Source of the DNA: JAWXBT01 sp964523015
Lineage (GTDB): Bacteria; Bdellovibrionota_C; UBA2361; J135
NCBI GenBank assembly: GCA_964523015.1
Contig: CAZFXN010000063.1
Location: 1-12,820, forward strand
DNA: 12,820 bases
Direction: 5' to 3'
Below the pieces are notes generated by a model. The model worked only from the letters and a program-made list of their open reading frames with translations. It ran no database searches and was not told the origin of the DNA. Within the stretch, counting starts at the first letter, position 1; every line of letters starts with the position of its first letter. Below, piece after piece: positions 1-5,450 of the stretch. Both the position numbers and the translations under genes were made by a program.

Positions 1-30
1 CTGTTGAATGTGGTGTTCACGATCCGTCAT
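1..30 (-). CDS. 5' end of an unidentified gene running off the left edge
   Basis: On the minus strand an ATG (28-30) opens a frame with no stop up to the window edge, giving only ten residues, MTDREHHIQQ. It is preceded by a purine-rich AGAGAG about 8 bases upstream that could act as a ribosome binding site, and by a TATAAT box 32-37 bases upstream. Ten residues are far too few to name a product. The call rests on start codon, leader and promoter spacing only; it could be wrong if the true start lies elsewhere. Confidence 0.4.
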   Translation of the reverse strand, partial: MTDREHHIQQ

Positions 31-61
31 CGTCGGTCTCTCTTGTCTGCCCAACATCTAG

Positions 62-88
62 ATTATACGTTTTATCGTGTTCCCCCAA
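62..88 (-). promoter_or_regulatory. Candidate promoter for the left-edge gene, overlapped by a repeated 17-mer
   Basis: Read on the minus strand there is a perfect -10 hexamer TATAAT (67 down to 62). A possible -35 is TTGGGG (88-83), with a rather short 15-base spacer; shifting to ATTGGG gives 16. The spacer region is largely occupied by a 17-mer (69-85) that recurs at 201-217, so it may be an operator. The -35 assignment is weak. Confidence 0.4.
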
Positions 89-217
89 TCTTTGTGGGTA
101 TCACGCTTAATTACGGACTCTAATAAATTCAATAATCTTAATCAACTTATTAATATTATTGAACATGATGGTGTCATATATTGGATATTAGTAATGAGGG
201 GTTTTGTCGTGTTCCCC
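69..217 (+). repeat. Direct repeat pair GTTTT(A/G)TCGTGTTCCCC (69-85 and 201-217)
   Basis: The 17-mer GTTTTATCGTGTTCCCC at 69-85 recurs as GTTTTGTCGTGTTCCCC at 201-217 (16 of 17 identical), 132 bp apart in the same orientation. Sequence outside the 17 bases does not match, so this is not simply a larger duplication. The first copy sits between the -10 and presumed -35 of the left-edge promoter; the second lies inside the 3' end of the glycosyltransferase gene. The first 11 bases, GTTTTATCGTG, are identical to part of an iteron in the rep origin (5265-5275). Confidence 0.6.
128..163. terminator. AT-rich long hairpin downstream of the GT87 gene
   Basis: TTCAATAAT (128-136) pairs perfectly with ATTATTGAA (155-163). 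After one mismatch, TTAAT (138-142) pairs with ATTAA (149-153), leaving a 6-base loop. The stem is therefore 14 pairs with one internal mismatch. It starts 24 bases past the stop codon of the glycosyltransferase gene and lies upstream of the left-edge gene, so a terminator role is plausible. There is no clean U-tract and no GC pairs in the core, so an operator or other structure is equally possible. Confidence 0.4.
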
Positions 218-1447
218 TGAAATTTTATAAAAAAGACTCGCAAGATAAAGTAACGCCACAACCCCCATCCATGAGCTAACAAACTCCCACTCTATTCCGG
301 CTGTCCGAATGCGTCCCTGAGTCAGGGCAATTAAGGTATAGGCAATAATAAGCTTGGCTGGATGGAGGGCATTTGATTTTGTCTTTATGTAAATACAGAG
401 GGTAAAAAGAAGCGGAATAAATGCAACAGTATAATAATGGGCCCATGTTGTGGGAGAAAATAAAAGGGATGCGATTATTATTAGTGAAAATGGAACCAGT
501 AATGACGGGATTCTGTTTGATGATTCATTTAGTGTGTTTTTAAATGAATACCTTTTCGCAATAAAAACTGAGATTAAAAGTAAAATTAAAGGAGAGATAA
601 CTTTCACTCCTTTACTGATTGAGAGAATGAACTCCTTGTCAAAGTTTAAAAGAGTCACTGTATAGATAATAGCTCCAGAGAAACTATTACTACTGTTAAA
701 TTTTGATACCGTCTCTAAAATAAATGGCACTGATAGTTGCCAATAATCAGCAAATATTCCTGGTCCAAAACTAAGCAAGGATGGAATTGTTAAAACAAAA
801 AATCCGATCAAAAACCAATGAATTCCAACTAATCCTAAAGCTCCATAACTAAGGATCAATAACGGCCAGGTAAAGAGTTTTAAGGATGTAGCCAGTCCCC
901 ACAAAAGCGGCCCCATCTTTGGGGAACTGCCATTTACTATGGAAAAAAGCCCCATTACTAAAAGTAATCCGATAAGGAGCTGCGTCTGTCCATGCTCAAG
1001 GTGTGTCATTGTTGGATATGTAAGTAATCCTCCGAGAAAAAGAACGATGAGTCGGGGTGAGCTTAGTTTGATGTCGAAAAATTTTAAGATCAGAATTATC
1101 GTTGCAAAAAGTGAGAGTAATTGAACCCCTGTCCAAATAAGAAAAGAGAGTTTTGGAGGTAGTACTGAAAATGGAATGAAAAGTGTAGCAAGTGCGGGAG
1201 GATTAGTTGCTTGAGTTATCGGTGGAAAATTAACAAATCCGTGTGACTCATAAGAGTTACTAAGATTATTTAAGTATGGATTGATCCCTTGAGCTAATCT
1301 TTCTGAAGTAATGTAGTAATGGGCAAAATCATTGTGACGAAACCATTCCCCGGGCGATTTTTCAATTGAGCGAAATGCAACTACTGATGAAACTAAAATG
1401 AGGATCAAAAAACCGATCTCAAGCTCGTAATTCTTAATCTTGTTCAT
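188..1447 (-). CDS. GT87-like (DUF2029) integral membrane glycosyltransferase
   Basis: A 419-residue multi-pass membrane protein, probably in the inner membrane, transferring a sugar (mannose in characterised relatives) from a polyprenyl-phosphate donor to an extracytoplasmic acceptor. Features of the GT87/DUF2029 family visible here: an N-terminal transmembrane helix (about 10-25) followed by the acidic loop with D40 in NDFAHYY; NPYL (56-59); TNPPALA (81-87); HGQTQLLIGLLL (152-163); the K190 region KLFTWPLLILSY; and the late SPTTWAHYYT motif (331-340). About ten hydrophobic segments can be picked out. The ATG at 1445-1447 has no obvious Shine-Dalgarno sequence. It lies 22 bp after the folC stop on the same strand, so translation after folC within one operon is likely. 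The specific donor and acceptor cannot be read from the sequence. Confidence 0.75.
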   Translation of the reverse strand: MNKIKNYELEIGFLILILVSSVVAFRSIEKSPGEWFRHNDFAHYYITSERLAQGINPYLNNLSNSYESHGFVNFPPITQATNPPALATLFIPFSVLPPKLSFLIWTGVQLLSLFATIILILKFFDIKLSSPRLIVLFLGGLLTYPTMTHLEHGQTQLLIGLLLVMGLFSIVNGSSPKMGPLLWGLATSLKLFTWPLLILSYGALGLVGIHWFLIGFFVLTIPSLLSFGPGIFADYWQLSVPFILETVSKFNSSNSFSGAIIYTVTLLNFDKEFILSISKGVKVISPLILLLISVFIAKRYSFKNTLNESSNRIPSLLVPFSLIIIASLLFSPTTWAHYYTVAFIPLLFTLCIYIKTKSNALHPAKLIIAYTLIALTQGRIRTAGIEWEFVSSWMGVVALLYLASLFYKISGEHDKTPHY

Positions 1448-1469
1448 TTTAAAATACTGTTTTAGCGAA

Positions 1470-2846
1470 CTACTTTATCGCTCTTTTCCAAAGTGGTTTA
1501 TCTAACCCACTAACATGAATGGTATTTTTGAGAAACGATCTAAATTCCCCTATCAAGTATATAGAACCGGTAACTAGTAGCGGCTTGCTAGATCCCTCCC
1601 CTATTTCAAGTTTGCCCAGGAATTTTTCTAGATCAGTTACTACTTCTGAGCTTATTCCATTTCCCGATAGAAAATCTTTTATCTCTTCACTCTTTACCGC
1701 TCTCGGTGTTGGTGGATCTTTAAGGTACAATATTCTGTTAGAAGTTGTACCTATAAAAGGCATTAGTGATAAAACCATATCTCTCCATTCTGGTCGATCA
1801 AGCACACCAAAGAGCACAGTCAACCCATCTGCATTGATACTTTTAAGATGTTTACACAATGCTAAAACCCCTGCCCCATTGTGTGCACAATCTAAAATGA
1901 TCTTGAGCTCATTATGATATATCTGCTCAAACCTACCAGGCCAATGAACTGTGCTGAGACCTTGAATGCACTCTCTTGATGAGAACCCTAGTAACTGTGC
2001 TGTTTCTATTGCAACAGCCATATTTTGTAGCTGATGATCCCCTATAAGGGAGGAGGTAAATGTAAAACTCACCTCATTAGAAACGTGATTGGAGGTAAAT
2101 TTAGCTGAAGTACTGAGTGCTGACCCTACTACATCAGTCTGATTGCCCTGTTCTTGAGTCTCTTTAACCCAGAAATCATCCCCGAATATTCTCAATTCAC
2201 GTGCTTTATTCTTTTTACAAACTAATCTTACCTCTGAGAGTGCTTCTGAAGATAAATTCCCTACAACAACATGAGCACCCTCTTTAATAATAGCTGCTTT
2301 CTCTTTTGCTATTTTTGAAATGGTCTCTCCTAGTATTGCTGTATGGTCCAAATCGACTGTGGAAATAACACAAGCTCTTGGTTTTAATAAGGTATTTGTT
2401 GCATCAAGTCGTCCTCCAAGACCAACTTCTATTACTCCCCAATCAATCTTACTTTCGGCAAAGGCAAGGAAGGCACAAGCTGTGATCCCTTCAAAGTACG
2501 TGATTGTCACCTTAGCCTTTTCAGCAGCACACATAACGGAGGATGCAATATCTCCTAAAAATTCATCAGTGATTGGAAGTCCATCAATGACGATCCTTTC
2601 ATTTTGAGAGATTAAATGTGGTGATGTTGTTAATCCAACCCTCATCCCTGCTGCGCCAAGCATTCCAGCTAAGGCTACTGAAACCGAGCCTTTACCATTT
2701 GTGCCTGTAACGTGAATTGAATGGAACTTGTCCTGAGGATTACCGAGTACCCTAGTTAAAGCCAGCATACTATGTAAACTAAAGTCCCCTTTCCCATTCC
2801 ATGGAGATAGTTTGTTTAGTAAAGCTAGTCCCTCTTTGTAGCTCAA
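1470..2846 (-). CDS. folC: Bifunctional folylpolyglutamate synthase / dihydrofolate synthase
   Basis: Cytosolic Mur-ligase-family enzyme that adds L-glutamate to dihydropteroate and to folates, using ATP. Visible signatures: the ATP-binding loop GTNGKGS (48-54) in HVTGTNGKGSV; SPHL (75-78) and NERI (82-85); EVGLGGRLDATN (140-151); STVDLDHTAILG (162-173); and KEKAAIIKEG (181-190), which holds the lysine that is carbamylated in relatives. The late motif usually written D-G/V-AHNP reads DCAHNG here, a mild deviation. At 458 residues it is somewhat longer than usual, with an extra segment around 210-240. The start is TTG (2846-2844): no ATG lies between the in-frame TAG at 2856-2858 and this codon, an AGGGA sits about 8 bases upstream, and starting at the next Met (27) would delete the conserved N-terminal stretch. 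It is first in a likely operon with the GT87 gene. Confidence 0.93.
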   Translation of the reverse strand: MSYKEGLALLNKLSPWNGKGDFSLHSMLALTRVLGNPQDKFHSIHVTGTNGKGSVSVALAGMLGAAGMRVGLTTSPHLISQNERIVIDGLPITDEFLGDIASSVMCAAEKAKVTITYFEGITACAFLAFAESKIDWGVIEVGLGGRLDATNTLLKPRACVISTVDLDHTAILGETISKIAKEKAAIIKEGAHVVVGNLSSEALSEVRLVCKKNKARELRIFGDDFWVKETQEQGNQTDVVGSALSTSAKFTSNHVSNEVSFTFTSSLIGDHQLQNMAVAIETAQLLGFSSRECIQGLSTVHWPGRFEQIYHNELKIILDCAHNGAGVLALCKHLKSINADGLTVLFGVLDRPEWRDMVLSLMPFIGTTSNRILYLKDPPTPRAVKSEEIKDFLSGNGISSEVVTDLEKFLGKLEIGEGSSKPLLVTGSIYLIGEFRSFLKNTIHVSGLDKPLWKRAIK

Positions 2847-2862
2847 TGAAGTTCCCTATCTG

Positions 2863-2877
2863 TGTGACTCAGTCACA
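2863..2877. promoter_or_regulatory. Perfect palindrome TGTGACTCAGTCACA upstream of folC
   Basis: Seven-base arms TGTGACT and AGTCACA around a central C, ending 17 bp upstream of the folC TTG start. Its position in the folC leader suits a dimeric regulator's operator or a short RNA hairpin. Its half-sites share only the outer TGT/ACA with the two parS-like palindromes further upstream, so I treat it as a separate site. Confidence 0.4.
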
Positions 2878-2897
2878 ATAAATTCTGTACGAAATCA

Positions 2898-2914
2898 TGT
2901 ACCGCCGTGGTACA
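2898..2914. promoter_or_regulatory. parS-like palindrome, copy 1 (one mismatch)
   Basis: TGTACCGCCGTGGTACA: 8-base arms around a central C with one mismatched pair. It matches copy 2 (2973-2989) at 16 of 17 positions, with the centres 75 bp apart in the parB-folC spacer. Compared with the canonical chromosomal parS (TGTTTCAC/GTGAAACA), the outer TGT...ACA and the inner CAC|GTG are retained (one change in this copy), the two bases between them differ, and one base is added at the centre. Confidence 0.55.
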
Positions 2915-2972
2915 GTTTAATGAAAAATCTATTTTCCTTTGATTTTGATCTTTTTCTAAGTTCTGGTCATAC

Positions 2973-2989
2973 TGTACCACCGTGGTACA
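2973..2989. promoter_or_regulatory. parS-like palindrome, copy 2 (perfect)
   Basis: TGTACCACCGTGGTACA: perfect 8-base arms TGTACCAC and GTGGTACA around a central C. It lies 8 bp beyond the parB stop codon. Centromere sites are commonly found beside parAB, and this site keeps the TGT..CAC/GTG..ACA frame of canonical parS. I infer that it is the ParB-binding site; the window shows no canonical parS. Confidence 0.6.
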
Positions 2990-2997
2990 AAGACTAT

Positions 2998-3861
2998 CTA
3001 AGCTCCTCCGACAAGCCTTCTAAATACCTCTTGGAGATCATCACTAGAATAAAATTCTATGACTAGTTTTCCTTGATCTGAGGACGGTGTTGGCCTAGAC
3101 ATTTTGACCTTCATTCCTAATGATCTTTGAATTTCATCGGTGATTCTTATATCCTCTGGTGATAGTTTAACTGTCTGCGTATCCCCTTCTCTATCCTCAT
3201 CAAGGCTCTTTTTAAGGTCATTTCTTGTCAGTGAATCGATATCTTTTAAATAGCTAGACCTTACTTCTGCATCTTCAATTTTAGCTAATAAGAGTACCTT
3301 TGACTCTGAGGCTCCTTCTCTAAGCGCATTAAGCAAATCATCAGGTAAGTCTAAAATCTCTAAACTTCTCTGTACCATTGCTTTTGATACGCCTAATTTT
3401 TCTGCAATATCACGGATACTAAGGCTGTAAGTCTCTTTAAGAGCACCTATAGCATGAGCTCTCTCTAATGGGGTTAAATCATCTCGTTGAAGATTTTCAA
3501 CTAACTGAACAGCTAAAGTTCTATCTCCATTTGAGTCAGCTTCTCTATCAATTATAGCTGGTATTGTAGCGATTCCTCCCATTACGCTAGCGCGTAATCG
3601 TCGCTCTCCTGAAATTAGCTTATACCGTCCAGGGCTCTTTGATGGAGTCACGAGTATCGGACTAAGAACTCCATAAGTCTTAATGGAAGCTGAAAGCTCT
3701 CCTAATTTGTCCTCATCAAAGTTAACTCGTGGTTGGTTAGGATCACGATCAATCGCTTCAATTTTGATCTCTCTATAAGGGCTACCAGAGCGCTCTCTAT
3801 CACTTAAATCTGGTCCACCAAAAAGTGGATTGTTTGCTAATACAAGTTTTTTTCTAACCAT
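2998..3861 (-). CDS. parB: ParB/Spo0J-type centromere-binding CTPase
   Basis: A 287-residue DNA-segregation protein that loads at parS, spreads as a CTP-dependent clamp and stimulates ParA. Domain order: a short basic N-terminus, then the ParB/Srx-like CTP-binding domain (about 30-130) with DPNQPR (40-45), GERRLRA (85-91, box C) and ENLQRDDLT (122-130, box P). Next is the helix-turn-helix SIRDIAEKLGVSKAMVQRSL (148-167) with following linker helices, and a C-terminal dimerisation domain ending VFRRLVGGA. The N-terminus reads VRKKLVLANNPLFGG rather than the usual Spo0J GLG-type ParA-contact motif. The ATG (3861-3859) is preceded by a strong GGAGAGGAG about 7 bases upstream and overlaps the end of parA by 8 bp, indicating translational coupling. 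The length and central domain are of chromosomal type. Confidence 0.93.
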   Translation of the reverse strand: MVRKKLVLANNPLFGGPDLSDRERSGSPYREIKIEAIDRDPNQPRVNFDEDKLGELSASIKTYGVLSPILVTPSKSPGRYKLISGERRLRASVMGGIATIPAIIDREADSNGDRTLAVQLVENLQRDDLTPLERAHAIGALKETYSLSIRDIAEKLGVSKAMVQRSLEILDLPDDLLNALREGASESKVLLLAKIEDAEVRSSYLKDIDSLTRNDLKKSLDEDREGDTQTVKLSPEDIRITDEIQRSLGMKVKMSRPTPSSDQGKLVIEFYSSDDLQEVFRRLVGGA

Positions 3862-4654
3862 TTATAATCTCCTCTCCAAAAGCTAGATAATCCTCAGCGC
3901 CAGCTGAATCAGGCGCGTACTCAAATATACTCTGTCCACTTGCTGGAGCTTCAGCAAGAGAGACGTTAGTTCTTATGAGTGTGGTAAAAACCAGATCTCC
4001 AAAGTACGCCTTTATAGTGTCATATACTGCTCGAGCCAATCTCTTTCTTGCATCGTGAAGACAGATAAGAACACCACCAACCGCAAGGCTAGGATTGTAA
4101 ACACTTCGAACTTGCTCAATTGTATCTAATAGCTGTCGTACTCCGTGCAGGGCTAAATATTCACTTTGAACTGGCACGATGACACTCTCTACTGCTGCCA
4201 ATGCGTTAAGGGAAAGTAAACCGAGGGCAGGGGGGCAGTCGATAACGATGTAGTCGTATTTATCAAGTACGTCCTTTAAGGCACGCTTTAGTATTAGTTC
4301 ACGCCCAATCGCGCCACCTAGTTCAAGGTCTGCGGCACTTAAGAAAAGACTGGCTGGAACAACATCTAAGTTCTTGGATCTATTAAGAATTACCTCTGAA
4401 ATCTTTTTTGTTCCCTTAAGCACATCGTACACAGTAAACTCTGGAATTGGTGGCTTTTCAAGACTTTCTTCAACCTCCATACCTTGATGAGTTTCACCAA
4501 GCCCAAGATGTGTGGTTAAGTTACTTTGCGGATCCATATCGACTAAAAGAACATTGAAGCCTTTCATCGCAAGGGAAGCACCTAAGTTTACCGCAGTTGT
4601 TGTTTTTCCAACTCCGCCTTTTTGATTTACAACACTTATTGTTTTGGCTGCCAT
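3854..4654 (-). CDS. parA: ParA/Soj-type partition ATPase
   Basis: A 266-residue deviant-Walker ATPase that binds DNA non-specifically in its ATP form and, with ParB-parS, segregates the replicon. Visible: the deviant Walker A box KGGVGKTT (12-19) with signature lysine K12, Walker A' VDMDPQSN (38-45), Walker B YIVIDCPP (135-142) and the downstream ALAAVESVIVPVQSEYLALHG region. There is no N-terminal helix-turn-helix extension, so it is of the short chromosomal (Soj) rather than the P1/F plasmid type. A TTG two codons upstream (4660) could also be used, but ATG at 4654-4652 fits the family start; its ribosome site (GGTGA, about 7 bases away) is weak. It is divergent from the rep gene across the putative origin and overlaps parB. 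Confidence 0.95.
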   Translation of the reverse strand: MAAKTISVVNQKGGVGKTTTAVNLGASLAMKGFNVLLVDMDPQSNLTTHLGLGETHQGMEVEESLEKPPIPEFTVYDVLKGTKKISEVILNRSKNLDVVPASLFLSAADLELGGAIGRELILKRALKDVLDKYDYIVIDCPPALGLLSLNALAAVESVIVPVQSEYLALHGVRQLLDTIEQVRSVYNPSLAVGGVLICLHDARKRLARAVYDTIKAYFGDLVFTTLIRTNVSLAEAPASGQSIFEYAPDSAGAEDYLAFGEEIING

Positions 4655-4750
4655 TATCAATCACCACTTAAAAAGAGGAATTTAATTTATGGATCGTGTA
4701 TCGAAGTAAAAATGAATTATTTATTATCTTAATTGCTACTGATTTACTAA

Positions 4751-4993
4751 TATAGTAAGCACAAAAAGTCCATTCGTTTGTAGTGAGGAAAACTTCCTGT
4801 GCTTACTATATCCCCTGCCGGAGGCAGGGTCCCCGAAGGGAAAACAAATAGTTATCCCATTAAAAAAAATCAGACAAACCGCAGGTTTGACAAGAAAACT
4901 ACTTCATTCATAAAACAATGACCGATTCCAAAAACAGCATCATGTTTCCAATACCTAGCAGAGAAAGCGAACGGACTTTTTGGGATAACTATA
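4751..4993. repeat. 243-bp block with imperfect 26-bp terminal inverted repeats
   Basis: The left end (4751-4776, beginning TATAGTAAGCACAAAAAGTC) and the inverted right end (4968-4993, beginning TATAGTTATCCCAAAAAGTC on the minus strand) match at 22 of 26 positions. Two further partial copies lie inside: TGTGCTTACTATAT (4798-4811) is the exact inverse of 4750-4763, and ATAGTTATCCCA (4848-4859) is the exact inverse of 4981-4992. Between them are a strong hairpin CCCTGCC-GGA-GGCAGGG (4813-4829), a small TCCC-CGAA-GGGA hairpin (4830-4841) and CAAACC-GCA-GGTTTG (4875-4889). It could be a MITE-like element, a set of initiator or DnaA sites, or a folded RNA or single-strand origin structure. No flanking target duplication was evident. 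Confidence 0.6.
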
Positions 4994-5120
4994 CAATTCG
5001 AAATAAAAATACAGCAATTCGTCGCTCAAATAGCGTTCTATTTATAGAATTACATTACTTTTGTTAGAAGTATCTCAAATCTCATCATCTCTTACTTATT
5101 TCAATACACTACTGCTTACC

Positions 5121-5129
5121 TGTGGATAA
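5121..5129 (-). promoter_or_regulatory. DnaA box (TTATCCACA)
   Basis: TGTGGATAA on the plus strand is a perfect match to the consensus DnaA box on the minus strand. It is part of ATAGTTATCCACA (5121-5133 inverted), which shares the 10-mer ATAGTTATCC with two other sites in the same spacer (4848-4857 and, inverted, 4983-4992). It lies 14 bp before the first iteron, a common arrangement in iteron plasmids where DnaA assists the Rep protein. Confidence 0.65.
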
Positions 5130-5142
5130 CTATAATTTCTGT

Positions 5143-5275
5143 TCTAACTTTTATCGTGTCTTAAGTTAAAAAGTTTTCTGCTCTCGCATTTCAGATAAAT
5201 CTTGTCGTGTATGAGATTAAAAATCACCGTGATCTGAAATTAGATCGATCGTGCATTGGATTAAGTTTTATCGTG
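5143..5275 (+). repeat. Iteron array, five copies of a TCGTG-centred repeat
   Basis: Five units of about 16 bp end in TCGTG or CCGTG: 5143-5158, 5194-5209, 5216-5231, 5238-5253 and 5260-5275. The last four are spaced exactly 22 bp apart, two helical turns, so all sites face the same side of the DNA; the first is 51 bp upstream. The best units read TCTAACTTTTATCGTG and ATTAAGTTTTATCGTG. A weak consensus is ATTAA-N6-TCGTG. A degenerate sixth copy may end at 5299. Lying upstream of the rep gene, they are the likely binding sites of the initiator. Confidence 0.65.
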
Positions 5276-5353
5276 AATTCAAAGAAATATATTGCCGTAA
5301 CTCACTGTATTTATGATAAAAAATCTCCGCTCACTTAGATACTAATATTAAAC

Positions 5354-5385
5354 TTTAACATTGTTAAACTTACTAAAAGTAAGTT
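5354..5385. promoter_or_regulatory. Two overlapping palindromes upstream of rep
   Basis: TTTAACA-T-TGTTAAA (5354-5368) and AACTTAC-TAAAA-GTAAGTT (5367-5385) are both perfect inverted repeats with 7-base arms and overlap by two bases. Sitting 66-97 bp before the rep start, they could be operators (for example Rep autoregulation) or alternative hairpins of the rep leader. No clear -35/-10 pair could be assigned around them. Confidence 0.45.
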
Positions 5386-5415
5386 AAGTTCTTTTTCTGA
5401 TTAATAATTTTGTAG

Positions 5416-5425
5416 NNNNNNNNNN
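5416..5425. other. Run of 10 N (assembly gap)
   Basis: Ten undetermined bases sit 25 bp upstream of the rep start codon. A round run of 10 N is typical of a scaffold join, so the true distance and the sequence of the rep promoter or leader may be missing here. It falls between the palindromes and the start codon. Confidence 0.95.
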
Positions 5426-5450
5426 GGGATAGTTTATTTAGTTTTTCTTT

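Larger units (their letters stand above)
4655..5450. other. Gene-free putative replication origin between parA and rep
   Basis: About 800 bp without a convincing coding frame, bounded by divergent parA and rep. From left to right it contains: AT-rich parA leader with an isolated TCGTG site (4694-4698); a 243-bp block of nested inverted repeats and hairpins (4750-4993); a small palindrome TTCTAT-TT-ATAGAA (5036-5049); a perfect DnaA box (5121-5129); an iteron array (5143-5275) including three GATC sites at 5231-5250; an AT-rich stretch; two overlapping palindromes (5354-5385); and a 10-N gap (5416-5425). This combination of initiator gene, iterons, DnaA box and partition genes is the usual layout of an iteron-controlled origin. 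Origin function is inferred from layout, not shown. Confidence 0.65.

Noticed and set aside
450..1124. Plus-strand open frames opposite the glycosyltransferase gene (450-665 and 939-1124)
   Set aside because: They are antisense to a gene with clear family motifs, show no domain resemblance and no ribosome sites; treated as shadows.
4763..4800. Resemblance of GAGGAAAACTTCC and AAAAAGTCC to parts of RNase P RNA
   Set aside because: The characteristic conserved core and the distal signature of RNase P RNA are absent from the surrounding 500 bp; the similarity is only a few bases.
5143..5275. CRISPR array
   Set aside because: Repeats are degenerate, 22 bp apart without spacer-repeat alternation, and there are no cas genes; the pattern fits iterons.
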